Assembly: GCF_026340975.1 (NCBI RefSeq)
Contig: NZ_JAPEOS010000001.1
Location: 5,117,001 to 5,181,000, forward strand
Direction: 5' to 3'
Origin: Streptomyces sp. NBC_01214
Lineage (GTDB): Bacteria; Actinomycetota; Actinomycetes; Streptomycetales; Streptomycetaceae
DNA length: 64,000 nt
In this document: positions 43,601 to 51,988 of the stretch, piece after piece
Numbering within the stretch: the first letter of the stretch is position 1
How the letters are laid out: each line of letters opens with the position of its first letter
The notes under the pieces: model-generated
Database searches by the model: none
Told to the model about the DNA's origin: nothing
What the model saw: only the letters and a program-made list of their open reading frames with translations
Position numbers and translations under genes: made by a program

Positions 43601-44958
43601 GCCTGCGCCCGCAGGAGCTCGGTGGCGCGCTGGTCCAGGTGCGCAGCCCCGGGCACCCCGCGTCTGCGGTAGCCGGCCGCCGTCCGGCGGATGGAGCGGA
43701 TCTCCTGTCGGCTGCGGTCGGAGACCACGCCGTCCGTGAAGTCGAGCGCATGGTTCCACAAGCCGATGGCCTCCTCGTGCCGGCGCTGCGCGGCGACCGA
43801 CTTTCCCAGGTTCATCATGGTCAGGGCGTGCCCGCGCTGATAAGTGCCCGGCGTGCGGGCCAGCATCGCCGTGCGGTAGTGCCGCTCGGCCGCGGAGTAG
43901 TCCTTCATCGCGGTCAGGGTCTTGCCCATGTGCGAGGCGACCGTCGCCGCGACGGGACCGGATGCGGCCGAGTACGACGGCACCGGATCCCTGGTGTCCG
44001 AGAGCGCGTTTTCGGCCGCCAGCAGTGCGGCTGCCGCCCTTCCGTTCTGTCCGTTGCTCCCGTAGGCCCGCGCGCAGGTCACCAGGAGCAGGGCCTCGGT
44101 CTGCCGGTCGACCTTCCCTGACGCCCGCCGCAGCGCCTCGTCCGCGAGCTCCGTGCACGAGTGCGGATGCCCGAGGTCGAGGGCCTGGTGCGTCATGGCC
44201 CGCATCAGCCACGCGCCGTGCCCGTCCGGGTCGCTCTCGCAGGCTAGTTGGTAGCCGAGCAGGTAGTACTGCTGAGCGGCGCCCTCGCGGCCGAGGTCGT
44301 GGTGTTTCCAGCCGACCAGGCAGGCCAGCTGGGCGGCGGCCCCGAAAGCATCCTCGCGCACGGCCGCGGAGGGGAAGCGGGCGGTGAGCATCGGGGCGAC
44401 GGTGTCAGTCAGGTAGGCGGTGACCGTGGTCAGCCCGTGTCCGCCACCGAGCTTCTCGTCCGCGCTCCTGAACATCTCGGTGAGCTGACGGACAACCACG
44501 ACTTCCTCCGCGCCGACGCTGCCGCCGCTCGCGGCCGCCTTGAACGTGGCGGCCACGGCCTCGTGGTCGTAGGCCAGGGGAAGGCCGACCGCCGCGGTGG
44601 CGAACGCTGCGTTGATGAATTCCCTGCGGCGGAGCATCACTGATCTCCCGAGGTCGGCGGCGGTGGCCAGGGGATCAGCGCCCATGGCCTTCCCGATGAC
44701 TGCGGAGCCTAGACCGATCTCGGCCGTCGTGACGCGACGCTTCACCTTTCTGGTGAGAGCTTCGGCGATATACGCACCTGTTCGACCGCTTGGTGTTCCG
44801 CCGGCCACCCAGTAGGCGACGGCTGACGGAGCCGTGCTCAGCTTCTCGCCGGCCTCGGTCGCGACGGCGCGGATCTCGCGTGCGAGCGCGAAGTAGGTGA
44901 CCCCGGCCTCGGCGATGACAGCCGCCAGATTCTCGTTCGGTGTCTGGCTCTCCGCCAT
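43597..44958 (-). CDS. XRE/TPR-type regulatory protein
   Basis: A 453-residue protein. The N-terminus (MAESQTPNENLAAVIAEAG, VTYFALAREIRAVATEAGE) and AYIAEALTRKVKRRVTTAEI form a DNA-binding-like segment related to the HTH of many Streptomyces regulators; a TAT-like FINAAFATAAVGLPLAYDHE follows. The rest is TPR-like helices (SAAERHYRTAMLARTPGTYQ, HALTMMNLGKSVAAQRRHEE). Such proteins sense ligands or proteins with the TPR part. Here it is coupled to a GT2 glycosyltransferase, an arrangement I know from Streptomyces genomes. Intact, unlike the related gene at 15190-16488. Confidence 0.8.
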   Translation of the reverse strand: MAESQTPNENLAAVIAEAGVTYFALAREIRAVATEAGEKLSTAPSAVAYWVAGGTPSGRTGAYIAEALTRKVKRRVTTAEIGLGSAVIGKAMGADPLATAADLGRSVMLRRREFINAAFATAAVGLPLAYDHEAVAATFKAAASGGSVGAEEVVVVRQLTEMFRSADEKLGGGHGLTTVTAYLTDTVAPMLTARFPSAAVREDAFGAAAQLACLVGWKHHDLGREGAAQQYYLLGYQLACESDPDGHGAWLMRAMTHQALDLGHPHSCTELADEALRRASGKVDRQTEALLLVTCARAYGSNGQNGRAAAALLAAENALSDTRDPVPSYSAASGPVAATVASHMGKTLTAMKDYSAAERHYRTAMLARTPGTYQRGHALTMMNLGKSVAAQRRHEEAIGLWNHALDFTDGVVSDRSRQEIRSIRRTAAGYRRRGVPGAAHLDQRATELLRAQA

Positions 44959-45169
44959 CCTCGGCCCCCTGAAGCGATCTTGAACGGATTGAACGGGTTC
45001 CCGACGCCACCACCGTACTCACTTGCCGTAGCAGCCGGTTGACTGAGTATCACGCCGCCGGACACCGGCACCGGCCGTCCGGGCCTTCCGGCCATGGCGC
45101 CCGCACGACCCCACTGGTCCCCGCCCGCAGGCCGACCTCGCCCGTCACCGGAAGCCGAAGGAGAGCGCC

Positions 45170-45433
45170 ATGGCCCGCCCGCCCGGCCCCCGCCGGACCG
45201 AACCCCGCACGCACCGCGCCCCGTACGCCGTCGGTGACCTGGTCACCGGCACCTCCTACGTCCATCCCGAGGACCGTGGCCGCGAACAGCCTGAGGAGTT
45301 CACCGGCCGCATCGTCCAGGTGGGCTCAGGATGGGACGGCGTCGACGCCGAGCAGGCCTACGTGTGGGTGCGGCTTGCCACCGGCCGGGAACGGCAGGCG
45401 CTGATAAGGGACATCCGCAAGGCGCCCACCTGA
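45170..45433 (+). CDS. Small conserved hypothetical protein
   Basis: An 87-residue protein with an AAGGAGAG site 5-8 bp before the ATG at 45170. Sequence: MARPPGPRRTEPRTHRAPYA, VGDLVTGTSYVHPEDRGREQ, EEFTGRIVQVGSGWDGVDAE, QAYVWVRLATGRERQALIR. The beta-rich centre (GRIVxVGSGW..AYVWVR) suggests an SH3/KOW-like barrel. No function known. It is divergent from the TPR regulator upstream. Confidence 0.6.
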   Translation: MARPPGPRRTEPRTHRAPYAVGDLVTGTSYVHPEDRGREQPEEFTGRIVQVGSGWDGVDAEQAYVWVRLATGRERQALIRDIRKAPT

Positions 45434-45673
45434 TCCACCGCAGCAGCCCACCACCCGGCGCCGGGCCGCTGCCGACGGGCGGGCCGATGCCCCCGCCCCC
45501 TTCGGGAGCACCGGCCCGCCCCACCCGAGACTTCCGCTCCGCGACCTGGTCGCACCGGCGGGCTACAACGTCCGCCCCTTCCGGGCGGAACCGCGCAGGC
45601 CGGGCCGACTCCGAAGGTGCCTTCACCGACCTGTTTCGGCTGGTGAGGCACTGTTCTTGAGGGAGCGCCACCT

Positions 45674-45850
45674 ATGTCTTCCGCTTCTTCCTCCGTACGC
45701 CGTATCGCCACCACGGTCCTGGCCGCCGGTGCGATCGTCTCCGCCGCCGCACTGCCGGCGGCCGCCCACGACGGTGACGGTGACGGCGATGGGGTGCCAG
45801 CCCTCCTCCCTGGTGGCTGTCCCGGCCCGTTCGGACCGCTCGAAGGCTGA
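45674..45850 (+). pseudogene. Truncated secreted protein, probably lamin-tail-domain type
   Basis: The start at 45674 gives MSSASSSVRRIATTVLAAGA, a signal peptide ending AALPAAAHD, then DGDGDGDGV and a short tail to a stop at 45850, 58 residues in all. In Streptomyces I know this signal peptide with a His/Gly-rich linker and a C-terminal lamin-tail domain. Downstream, another frame contains DVHVYADGTHPAGFLGDR, which could be the end of that domain after a deletion. The core domain is missing. Confidence 0.5.
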
Positions 45851-45952
45851 CCAGGCACCAGCTGGGCGGATGGGGACGTTCACGTGTACGCCGACGGAAC
45901 GCACCCGGCGGGGTTCCTGGGTGACCGGCGTGACCGGGAGGACGCTGGTGGC

Positions 45953-46350
45953 GTGACCAGGAAGATCGTTCGGCGGTGCTCTCAGTGCGGCAGCACGCTC
46001 CCTCCGGAATCGAGGGGGTCGCGCCGGTACTGCACGGCGACCTGCCGCAGGAGGGCTTGGCAGCAGTGTCCGCCCATCGGGCCGCTTTTCTCGACGCCGG
46101 CGGTGAGGCGATGCGGGCCCTGCTCGCAGGTGATTACTACTCTTGGCCCCAGTTCAAGTGCGCCGAGTGCACCCCGGCCTGGTACTCCAGTGGTGTGCCA
46201 TTCGGACTGCGGAAGCGGTCGGGCAGCCGGTACTGCTCGTCGAAGTGCAGGACGAGGGCATGGCGCCGCCGCCATTCCGGTTCAGGAGACGTCACAGCAA
46301 GCACCTCCCTGCTGTGTGCGTCCCCCTCGCGGCGGTCGGCCATCGGATGA
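45953..46350 (+). CDS. Zinc-ribbon protein in two frames (likely frameshifted)
   Basis: A GTG at 45953 gives VTRKIVRRCSQCGSTLPPES, RGSRRYCTATCRRRAWQ, a CxxC...YCxxxC ribbon. From about 46060 a second frame gives AFLDAGGEAMRALLAGDYYS, FKCAECTPAWYSSG and GSRYCSSKCRTRAWRRRHSG, a second CxxC...YCxxxC ribbon, to a stop at 46348-46350. Each half is a well-known Streptomyces small ribbon (YC(S/T)xxCRxRAWR). The two together suggest a double-ribbon protein with one indel, or two adjacent small genes. The role is unknown, possibly nucleic-acid binding. Confidence 0.55.
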
Positions 46351-46897
46351 CGAAGGGGAATTCCGGTAGGGCCTTCTGAACCCGTGCACACCCACCGGCC
46401 AATGCCGCGCAGGCCGAAAGGACACGAATGGCATCAGCGTGGCACCGGGCCGACCCCATCCGCGGTAGCCCGCCACCGGCTAGGGGGGCGGGAACCTCGG
46501 ACCGAGAGGCGTCGGCCACCTTCGGCTCGGGCAGACGCGAGCCATCAGGCGTCGGATGGGGTCGCTGCCGCCGGTCGCCGCGTCACCCGGACCGGGGGCT
46601 GACAGCTTGTGAGCACTACCTCCATCACACCCATCACCACGTGGGTGAGACCCAGGCGCTGCTGGCCTTCATGGCCTGACATCGAGCAGCGGACGCACGC
46701 TTTAGAACGGGCCCCGGCAGCCGGACGGTGGAGCCCGAAGACAGCCAGCAGGGCGCCAGTCAGTGGCAGAGCCACGACCACAGGAACCCGCGTACGAGTA
46801 TCAATGTCAGTGGCTGTCTGTAGCATCCGTGGCAGGTTGGTGACCCGTCCGCCCGCAGTGGGGAAGGACGGGGTCGTGAACGGGCTGCGAGGAGCGT
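46351..46897. other. No supported gene upstream of the WD40 gene
   Basis: About 550 bp. Several open frames exist on both strands, but none has a start with a ribosome-binding site and a family signature. The promoter of the WD40 gene should be near its 3' end. Confidence 0.4.
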
Positions 46898-49405
46898 GTG
46901 GCGATGGCGAACGGTAACAGGGCCGTCGGGCCGACGCTGGATTCCGACGACGAAGCCGCGCTGTTGCGGCCGTTGGCGTTCGCCGAAGGCGGGGGTCTGC
47001 CACTTGCCCTGTGGGTGGTCCTGGCACGTGCCCTGTCGGGTCACCCGTGGACGGCTCAGGACGTGAGCGTGTTCCGGGACCGGGCGGGCGAACTCCTGGT
47101 CGAGACGCAGACACCGGAGGGTGTGGCCTACCGGTTGCGTGCCCGAGGAGCTCGGTCGGGCGAGCGGCAGACGCAACAGGCGGTCACGAGCGCGTTGCTG
47201 GCCGAGGTGCCCCTTGACGGGGACAGCGGGCACCGCGACTGGCTGGCTGCCGCACCGTACATCGTCGATCATCTCGCCGCCCACGCCGCCGCGGCCGGTG
47301 CCCTGGACGAGATACTCGAGGACGCCGAGTACATGGTGCACGCGGCCCCGCGGGGGCTGCTCCGCGCGCTCAACATCCCAGGCTCCTCCCGGGAGACGGT
47401 GCGGCGGAGCATTTACCGGGCATCCGTCCACGTCCATGCCACCGCGACCCTGCCCGAAAGACGGGACATCCTCGCCGTCGACGCCGCGCGCCACGGTGAG
47501 ACCGGCCTCGCCCGGGAGCTGTCTCGCGGCCGCCCGTGGCGGCCGCGCTGGGCGACCGGCACGATGGTTCATCCAGCGCTGCGCTTCACCAAGACGGGAC
47601 TGGGCGTGGACGCCGCCGCGTGCACCGTCATCGACGGGCGTCCCCACGCGGTGACCGGCTGCTACGACGCGAACGTCCGCGTGTGGGACCTGGTCGACGG
47701 AACCGAACGCCTTGTCATCACCGAGAACGACGGGGTCTACGCACTGGACTGCGTCGAGATCGACGGGCGTCCCCATGTCGTCACAGGAACCTGCTCCGGC
47801 AGCCTACGGGTGTGGGATCTGGATACCGGGGCCGAGCGGTTCGCCCTCGGAGGTCACAAGGGCTGGATACACGCGGTGGGCTGCACGGTGATCGACGGTC
47901 GGCCGCACGCCGTCACTGCGGGAGAGGACTGCCTGGTCCGGCTGTGGGACCTGGTCGACGGGTCGGAACGTGCGCGGATGCCCGGCCACACCGAGGAAGT
48001 ACGAGCGGTGGCGTTCAGCGAGGTCGCCGGCCGCCCCGTGGCCGTGACCGGGGGCTATGACAACACGGTGAGGCTGTGGGACCTGGAGGACGGCGCCGAG
48101 CGGGCCGTGCTCACCGGTCACACGTCGGCCGTCTACTCGGTGGCTTGCACGGTGATCGACGGCATCCCCCACGCCATCACCGGGAGCGGCGGGGAGCACG
48201 CGGCACGGGTCTGGTGCCTGACCGACGGCTCGCAGCGCGCCGTGCTGGACGGGCACACCTCGTGGATAGCTGCCGTGAGCTGCTTCGAACTCGGCGGACG
48301 CCCCCACGTGTTGACCGCCGGTGGTGACTGCACGGTGCACGTGTGGGATCTGACCGAGGACACGGAGCGCGCTGTCCTGACCGGACACCACGGCTATGTG
48401 GACACGCTGGCCAGCACGGAGATCGACGGGCGCCCGTACGCTGTGAGCGGCGGCCATTCCGCGCCCCCACGCGTATGGGACCTGAGCGACGCCGCCCTGC
48501 CCGCGGGACACAAGGGCCACACCGGGACCGTGCAGGCCGTGGACGCCGTGGAGATCGACGGCCGTCCGCACGTCGTCACCGGAGGCGACACCACAATACG
48601 GGTCTGGGACCTGGCCGATGGGACGGAACGAGGCGCCCTGCCCCACGGGCACCGTGTGGAGGCGCTGGCGTGCACAACGGTCCACGACAGCCCCTACGCT
48701 GCCGTCGGAGGCTGCTGCGGCGTCGCCCGAGTCTGGGACCTCGCCGCAGGGACCGGGCTTCGGGACCTTCCCGGACCCGACAGCCGGGTGGAGACCGTGG
48801 CGTGGGCGGATGCCAACGGCCGTCCCTACGTGGTCACCTCCGACCAGCACCGCACCATACGCGTGTGGGATCTGGACGAGGACGTGGAGCACCCGCTCCA
48901 CAGCGACCGCACCCGGTCGGCGGTGCGGGCCATGGAGCCCGTCACCTTCGACGGCCGCCCCCACCTCCTCACGGGCAGTGATGACGCCGCACTGCGGCTG
49001 TGGAGGCTCACGGAGAAGGGCCGACGTGTCACCGCCACCGTCCACACAGGGCACCACTGGATACGGGCACTCGCCGGCACCGTCCTGGAGGGCCGTCCCC
49101 ACGCGCTGACCGTGGGCGGGAACGACACCGCAGTACAAGTGTGGGATCTGACGGACGGCACTCTGCGGTCCACCCTTGCGGGACACCCGTCAGGAGTTCT
49201 CGCGGTGGCCTGCACCACGCGGGACGACCGTACGGACGCCATCACCTTGGACGGCAGCGGCGCGGTCCACGTGTGGGATCTCGCGCTGGCCCGGCTCCGG
49301 GAGAAGGTCGCGCTGCCGACGCGGGCCCAGTGCATGACCGCCGTCGGCCAAGGCCTCGTCATCGGCATGGGCGACGACGTGGTCGTACTTGACCGCAATC
49401 GCTGA
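46898..49405 (+). CDS. WD40 repeat protein with about 14 blades; C-terminal half of a STAND-type NTPase
   Basis: An 835-residue protein. Residues about 1-215 (LLRPLAFAEGGGLPLALW, RDRAGELLVETQTPEGVAYR, DWLAAAPYIVDHLAAHAAAA) match the helical segment that in actinobacterial STAND proteins lies between the P-loop NTPase and the WD40 part. From about residue 230, repeats of the form TVIDGRPHAVTGGxD...VRVWDLxDGTER follow; I count 13 clear blades and one degenerate, 14 in all, enough for two 7-bladed propellers. The N-terminal protease/caspase and NTPase domains usual for STAND proteins are absent, and the gene begins with GTG at 46898. It could be a truncated STAND gene or a stand-alone sensor that pairs with a separate NTPase. 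Each blade is unusually uniform, with RPHxVTG. Confidence 0.82.
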   Translation: MAMANGNRAVGPTLDSDDEAALLRPLAFAEGGGLPLALWVVLARALSGHPWTAQDVSVFRDRAGELLVETQTPEGVAYRLRARGARSGERQTQQAVTSALLAEVPLDGDSGHRDWLAAAPYIVDHLAAHAAAAGALDEILEDAEYMVHAAPRGLLRALNIPGSSRETVRRSIYRASVHVHATATLPERRDILAVDAARHGETGLARELSRGRPWRPRWATGTMVHPALRFTKTGLGVDAAACTVIDGRPHAVTGCYDANVRVWDLVDGTERLVITENDGVYALDCVEIDGRPHVVTGTCSGSLRVWDLDTGAERFALGGHKGWIHAVGCTVIDGRPHAVTAGEDCLVRLWDLVDGSERARMPGHTEEVRAVAFSEVAGRPVAVTGGYDNTVRLWDLEDGAERAVLTGHTSAVYSVACTVIDGIPHAITGSGGEHAARVWCLTDGSQRAVLDGHTSWIAAVSCFELGGRPHVLTAGGDCTVHVWDLTEDTERAVLTGHHGYVDTLASTEIDGRPYAVSGGHSAPPRVWDLSDAALPAGHKGHTGTVQAVDAVEIDGRPHVVTGGDTTIRVWDLADGTERGALPHGHRVEALACTTVHDSPYAAVGGCCGVARVWDLAAGTGLRDLPGPDSRVETVAWADANGRPYVVTSDQHRTIRVWDLDEDVEHPLHSDRTRSAVRAMEPVTFDGRPHLLTGSDDAALRLWRLTEKGRRVTATVHTGHHWIRALAGTVLEGRPHALTVGGNDTAVQVWDLTDGTLRSTLAGHPSGVLAVACTTRDDRTDAITLDGSGAVHVWDLALARLREKVALPTRAQCMTAVGQGLVIGMGDDVVVLDRNR

Positions 49406-49486
49406 GGCAGGAACGGGGTGGACGGTGACGCATCCCGAGGCCGCGAGCAGCGCGGTAAGGAGCAGGGGCAGGGACCAGCGACGCAT
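49405..49486 (-). pseudogene. Lipoprotein signal-peptide remnant
   Basis: On the minus strand an ATG at 49486 gives MRRWSLPLLLTALLAASGCV then TVHPVP, a textbook Streptomyces lipoprotein signal peptide with lipobox LAASGC. The frame runs on into the antisense of the WD40 gene, so only the first about 27 codons look like real gene. It is probably the 5' end of a lost lipoprotein gene. Confidence 0.5.
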
Positions 49487-49629
49487 GGCCGCAACCGTGC
49501 CGCAGAAGCCCTGCACGGCGCCTCCGACGGGCCCGCTACGCCCCTCGGATGGAGGACACGACGGGCCGCCTGTACGGCAGGGCCGCCTTTGGCTGGTCTG
49601 GCGGACCCTGGACGAGGGGCAGGCAAGCC

Positions 49630-50110
49630 GTGAGGGAGGCCCTGGCGACGCTCAGACCGTCGGTGGAGCCGATGATGGCGCAGGCCGCAGAGGCTGTGCC
49701 GGGCCCGGCCGCTTTGTGGGCGGGGGTGGCGTACGAGCAGAAGCTGGACGGTCAACGGGCGCTCATCTTCACCGCGTCCGGGCCGGGCGCCGCGGTGGTG
49801 GTGCAGACCCGCCGCGGGGCTCTGGGTGCAGGACCGGTGGCCGGACCTGGTGGCGGCCGCCGAGGCGCAGTTGCCGCACGGCCTGGTCCTCGACGGCGAA
49901 CTCGTCGTCTGGGACACCGAGGCAGGCCGGTTGTCGTTCGAGGCGTTGCAGCGCCGGGCCGCCGCTCGCGGCCGCGGCGCTGCCGGCCTCGTCGCCCGTG
50001 GCCGGCCTACTTCTTCGCCTTCGACCCCTTCCTGCGGCGGGTCGGTGGCGTAGAGCTCGGTGAGGTACCCGTGTCGAGAGCGCCGATCCTTCGCGGGGCT
50101 GACCGCCGGC
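49630..50110 (+). pseudogene. Remnant of an ATP-dependent DNA ligase gene (copy 2)
   Basis: Three frames in order: TLRPSVEPMMAQAAEAVPGP then GVAYEQKLDGQRALIFTA (motif I KxDGxR) and VVVQTRRGAL; next VQDRWPDLVAAAEAQLPHGL then VLDGELVVWDTEAGRLSFEA (motif III) and LQRRAAARGRGAAGLVAR; then WPAYFFAFDPFLRRVGGVEL. The order follows the adenylation domain of LigD-like ligases. The gene is frameshifted twice and ends before the OB-fold domain. Together with the copy at 30880 and the Ku remnant at 26828 it points to a decayed end-joining locus. Confidence 0.72.
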
Positions 50111-50185
50111 TGCCGGGCCGCCCGGGCGGGCCGCCGATATCCTGGGACCGAGATCGGGGGCTTTCCTCAGCCGGAAGGCAGCACG

Positions 50186-50638
50186 ATGCGGCGTCGATGC
50201 CTCATGCTCCTCGCAGCCCCGCTCCTCGCCTCCTCGGTGGCCCTCGCCCCCGCCCACGTCGCGCAGGCCGGAACCGCCGGGTCGAGCGGGGTCAAGCAGG
50301 CGGTGAAAGTCACCAAAGTCGAAGTGGTCACCCTGCTGAAGTCGGGGGAGACCGTCGAGTGCAACGGCACTCCCGTGGCCATGGCCTTCGACGGGAAGGT
50401 CACGGCGACCGGGCCGGGCACGGTCCGCTACCACTGGACCGTGAATACCGGCCGCGCCCGGGTCTCCCCGGGAACCTTCGCCTTCGGCGCGGGCACCTCC
50501 ACCAAGGTCGACCTTCAGGTCGTGGACATGCCGGCGCCCAGGAACGCCAAGGCGGTGACCGGGTACGTCACGCTCCACCTGCCGGACCAGAAGAAGAGCG
50601 TCCGCAGTGAGCAGGTGACGTTCCCCTGCAAGAAGTGA
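50186..50638 (+). CDS. Secreted hypothetical protein
   Basis: A 150-residue secreted protein. The start at 50186 (MRRRCLMLLAAPLLASSVAL) follows a GGAAGG site and gives a signal peptide with likely cleavage after AHVAQA. The mature part, KQAVKVTKVEVVTLLKSGET, VECNGTPVAMAFDGKVTATG, PGTVRYHWTVNTGRARVSPG, VTLHLPDQKKSVRSEQVTF, looks like an immunoglobulin-like beta domain. Two Cys (VECNG and FPCKK) may form a disulfide. The function is unknown. It lies between the ligase remnant and the Lgt fragment. Confidence 0.75.
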   Translation: MRRRCLMLLAAPLLASSVALAPAHVAQAGTAGSSGVKQAVKVTKVEVVTLLKSGETVECNGTPVAMAFDGKVTATGPGTVRYHWTVNTGRARVSPGTFAFGAGTSTKVDLQVVDMPAPRNAKAVTGYVTLHLPDQKKSVRSEQVTFPCKK

Positions 50639-50737
50639 GCCCTGCTTTTTCCTGCGCTTCAGCAACAGCTTCGAAAGGCGCCTGAACGGCCGCTACCTGT
50701 CCGGGTACCGAGGGTGGACCAAGATCAGGAGGCAGGA

Positions 50738-50940
50738 CATCGGAAGGCGGGCTCGGCATCTGGGGCGCCATCGCCCTGGGCGGTGTCGGCGCGTGGCTCG
50801 GCTGCCGCCGCCACGGCATCCCCTTCCCCGCCCACGCGGACGCCGTCGCCCCCGGCATGGCCCCGGCCCAGGCGATCGGCCGCTGGGGCAACTGGTTCAA
50901 CCAGGAACTCTACGGCCGCCCCACCACGCTCCCGATTGCG
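50738..50940 (+). pseudogene. Internal fragment of an Lgt (prolipoprotein diacylglyceryl transferase) gene
   Basis: The frame reads GGLGIWGAIALGGVGAWLG, CRRHGIPFPAHADAVAPGM and APAQAIGRWGNWFNQELYGR then PTTLPI. This is the heart of Lgt, including the signature GRWGNFxNQELYGxPT. The N-terminal membrane part and everything after LPI are missing. At about 50940 it joins a piece of an unrelated regulator gene. Transfer of a diacylglyceryl group to lipoproteins needs the whole protein, so this piece is dead. Confidence 0.75.
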
Positions 50941-51120
50941 CGAGGTCGCGGATCTGGTCGACGACCCGAACACCGATGCGGTCACACACTTGCACCGGCT
51001 GCGCAGCCTGCTGCTGGAACATCGCGACCGCGCCGCCGCGACGGTGCCGGCCATAGACAGAGAACTGACGGCACGGGCCAGGGGGATCAGGACGACACCG
51101 GAGGAAAAACTCAAAGTGTT
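50930..51120 (+). pseudogene. C-terminal fragment of a MerR-type regulator
   Basis: In another frame, from about 50930, the text is RLREVADLVDDPNTDAVTHL, HRLRSLLLEHRDRAAATVPA, IDRELTARARGIRTTPEEKL and KVFG. This is the dimerisation helix and tail of MerR-family regulators (a typical end is TPEERFEVFG). The DNA-binding HTH is replaced by the Lgt fragment. It runs in frame into the methyltransferase fragment that follows. Confidence 0.65.
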
Positions 51121-51808
51121 CGGTGCGCGGCTGTACGAGGCCATCGGGTCCGCCTACCCTGCGACTCGGCGCACCGAGCCGCGGATCGCCGCGAGGATCT
51201 GGGAAGCGCTCGGGGACGCCCGGACGGTCCTGAACGTCGGGGCCGGCACCGGCTCCTACGAACCCCCGGACCGCGAGGTCACAGCGGTGGAACCGTCGGC
51301 GGCCATGCGCGCAGCGTCCCTCGAGCGCGGCGCCGTGCGTGGCCGCCAGTGCGGAGCGCCTGCCGGTCGCCAACCAGTCCTTCGACGCCGCGATGGCGGT
51401 CAGCACAGTTGACCACTGGCCGGACCCGATCGCCGGGCTGCGCAAGCTCAAGAGGGTGGCCCGGCGCGTGGTGGTGTTCACGTACGACGCCAGCCCGACC
51501 AGCTGGCTCCAGCGGTTCTGGCTCACCCGCGACTACTTGCCCGAATTCGCCGACCTGCTCGTCGGCTGGCCTTCACTGGCCGACATGACCCGCGCGGTCG
51601 GGGGCCGCGCGGAGCCGGTGCTCATCAGTGGGACTGCGCCGACGGCTTCTTCGAGGCCCACTGGCGCCGCCCCGAGTCGTACCTGGACGAACACGTGCGC
51701 CGCGCGGTATCCGTCTGGACCAGGGTCGGGCCGCAGGCCGAGCAGCGGGCGGTGAGCATGCTCCGCGACGACCTCTCCTGCGGCCGCTGGGCGGTAACCC
51801 GGTCGTGA
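51112..51808 (+). pseudogene. SAM-dependent methyltransferase gene, frameshifted twice
   Basis: Three frames: RLYEAIGSAYPATRRTEPRI, ARTVLNVGAGTGSYEPPDRE (SAM motif I), VTAVEPSAAMRA; then AASAERLPVANQSFDAAMAV, STVDHWPDPIAGLRKLKRVA, RRVVVFTYDASPTSWLQRFW; then WDCADGFFEAHWRRPESYLD, EHVRRAVSVWTRVGPQAEQR, MLRDDLSCGRWAVTRS to a stop near 51808. This is a well-known Streptomyces class I methyltransferase type. Breaks occur near 51335 and 51635. With the Lgt and MerR pieces it forms a run of three unrelated fragments. Confidence 0.75.
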
Positions 51809-51875
51809 TCGACTTGATCGACGAGTACGACTGTCCTGCGTGCGGTGAGCGTGATGAGGATCAGCCCGACGTAGC

Positions 51876-51965
51876 TGGCCGGGCTTCGTAGAAGGTTCCG
51901 TCGCGGAGCATGGCGAAGAGGACGTCGGCTCGTCATTCTCGCGGGCAGAGAGACACTCCGAGCGC
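51876..51965 (-). pseudogene. C-terminal remnant of an IS110-type transposase
   Basis: The minus strand reads RADVLFAMLRDGTFYEARPA, almost the same as RADVLFAMLRDGTFYEPQPA at the end of the complete IS110 transposase (54362-55564). Only this tail remains, with a frame change just before it. It marks an older IS110 copy. Confidence 0.6.
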
Positions 51966-51988
51966 ACCCTTGCCGCACAAACAACTGC

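Noticed and set aside
47804..49186. A 460-codon minus-strand frame opposite the WD40 gene
   Set aside because: Its repeated composition mirrors the WD40 repeats on the other strand; it has no independent motif.
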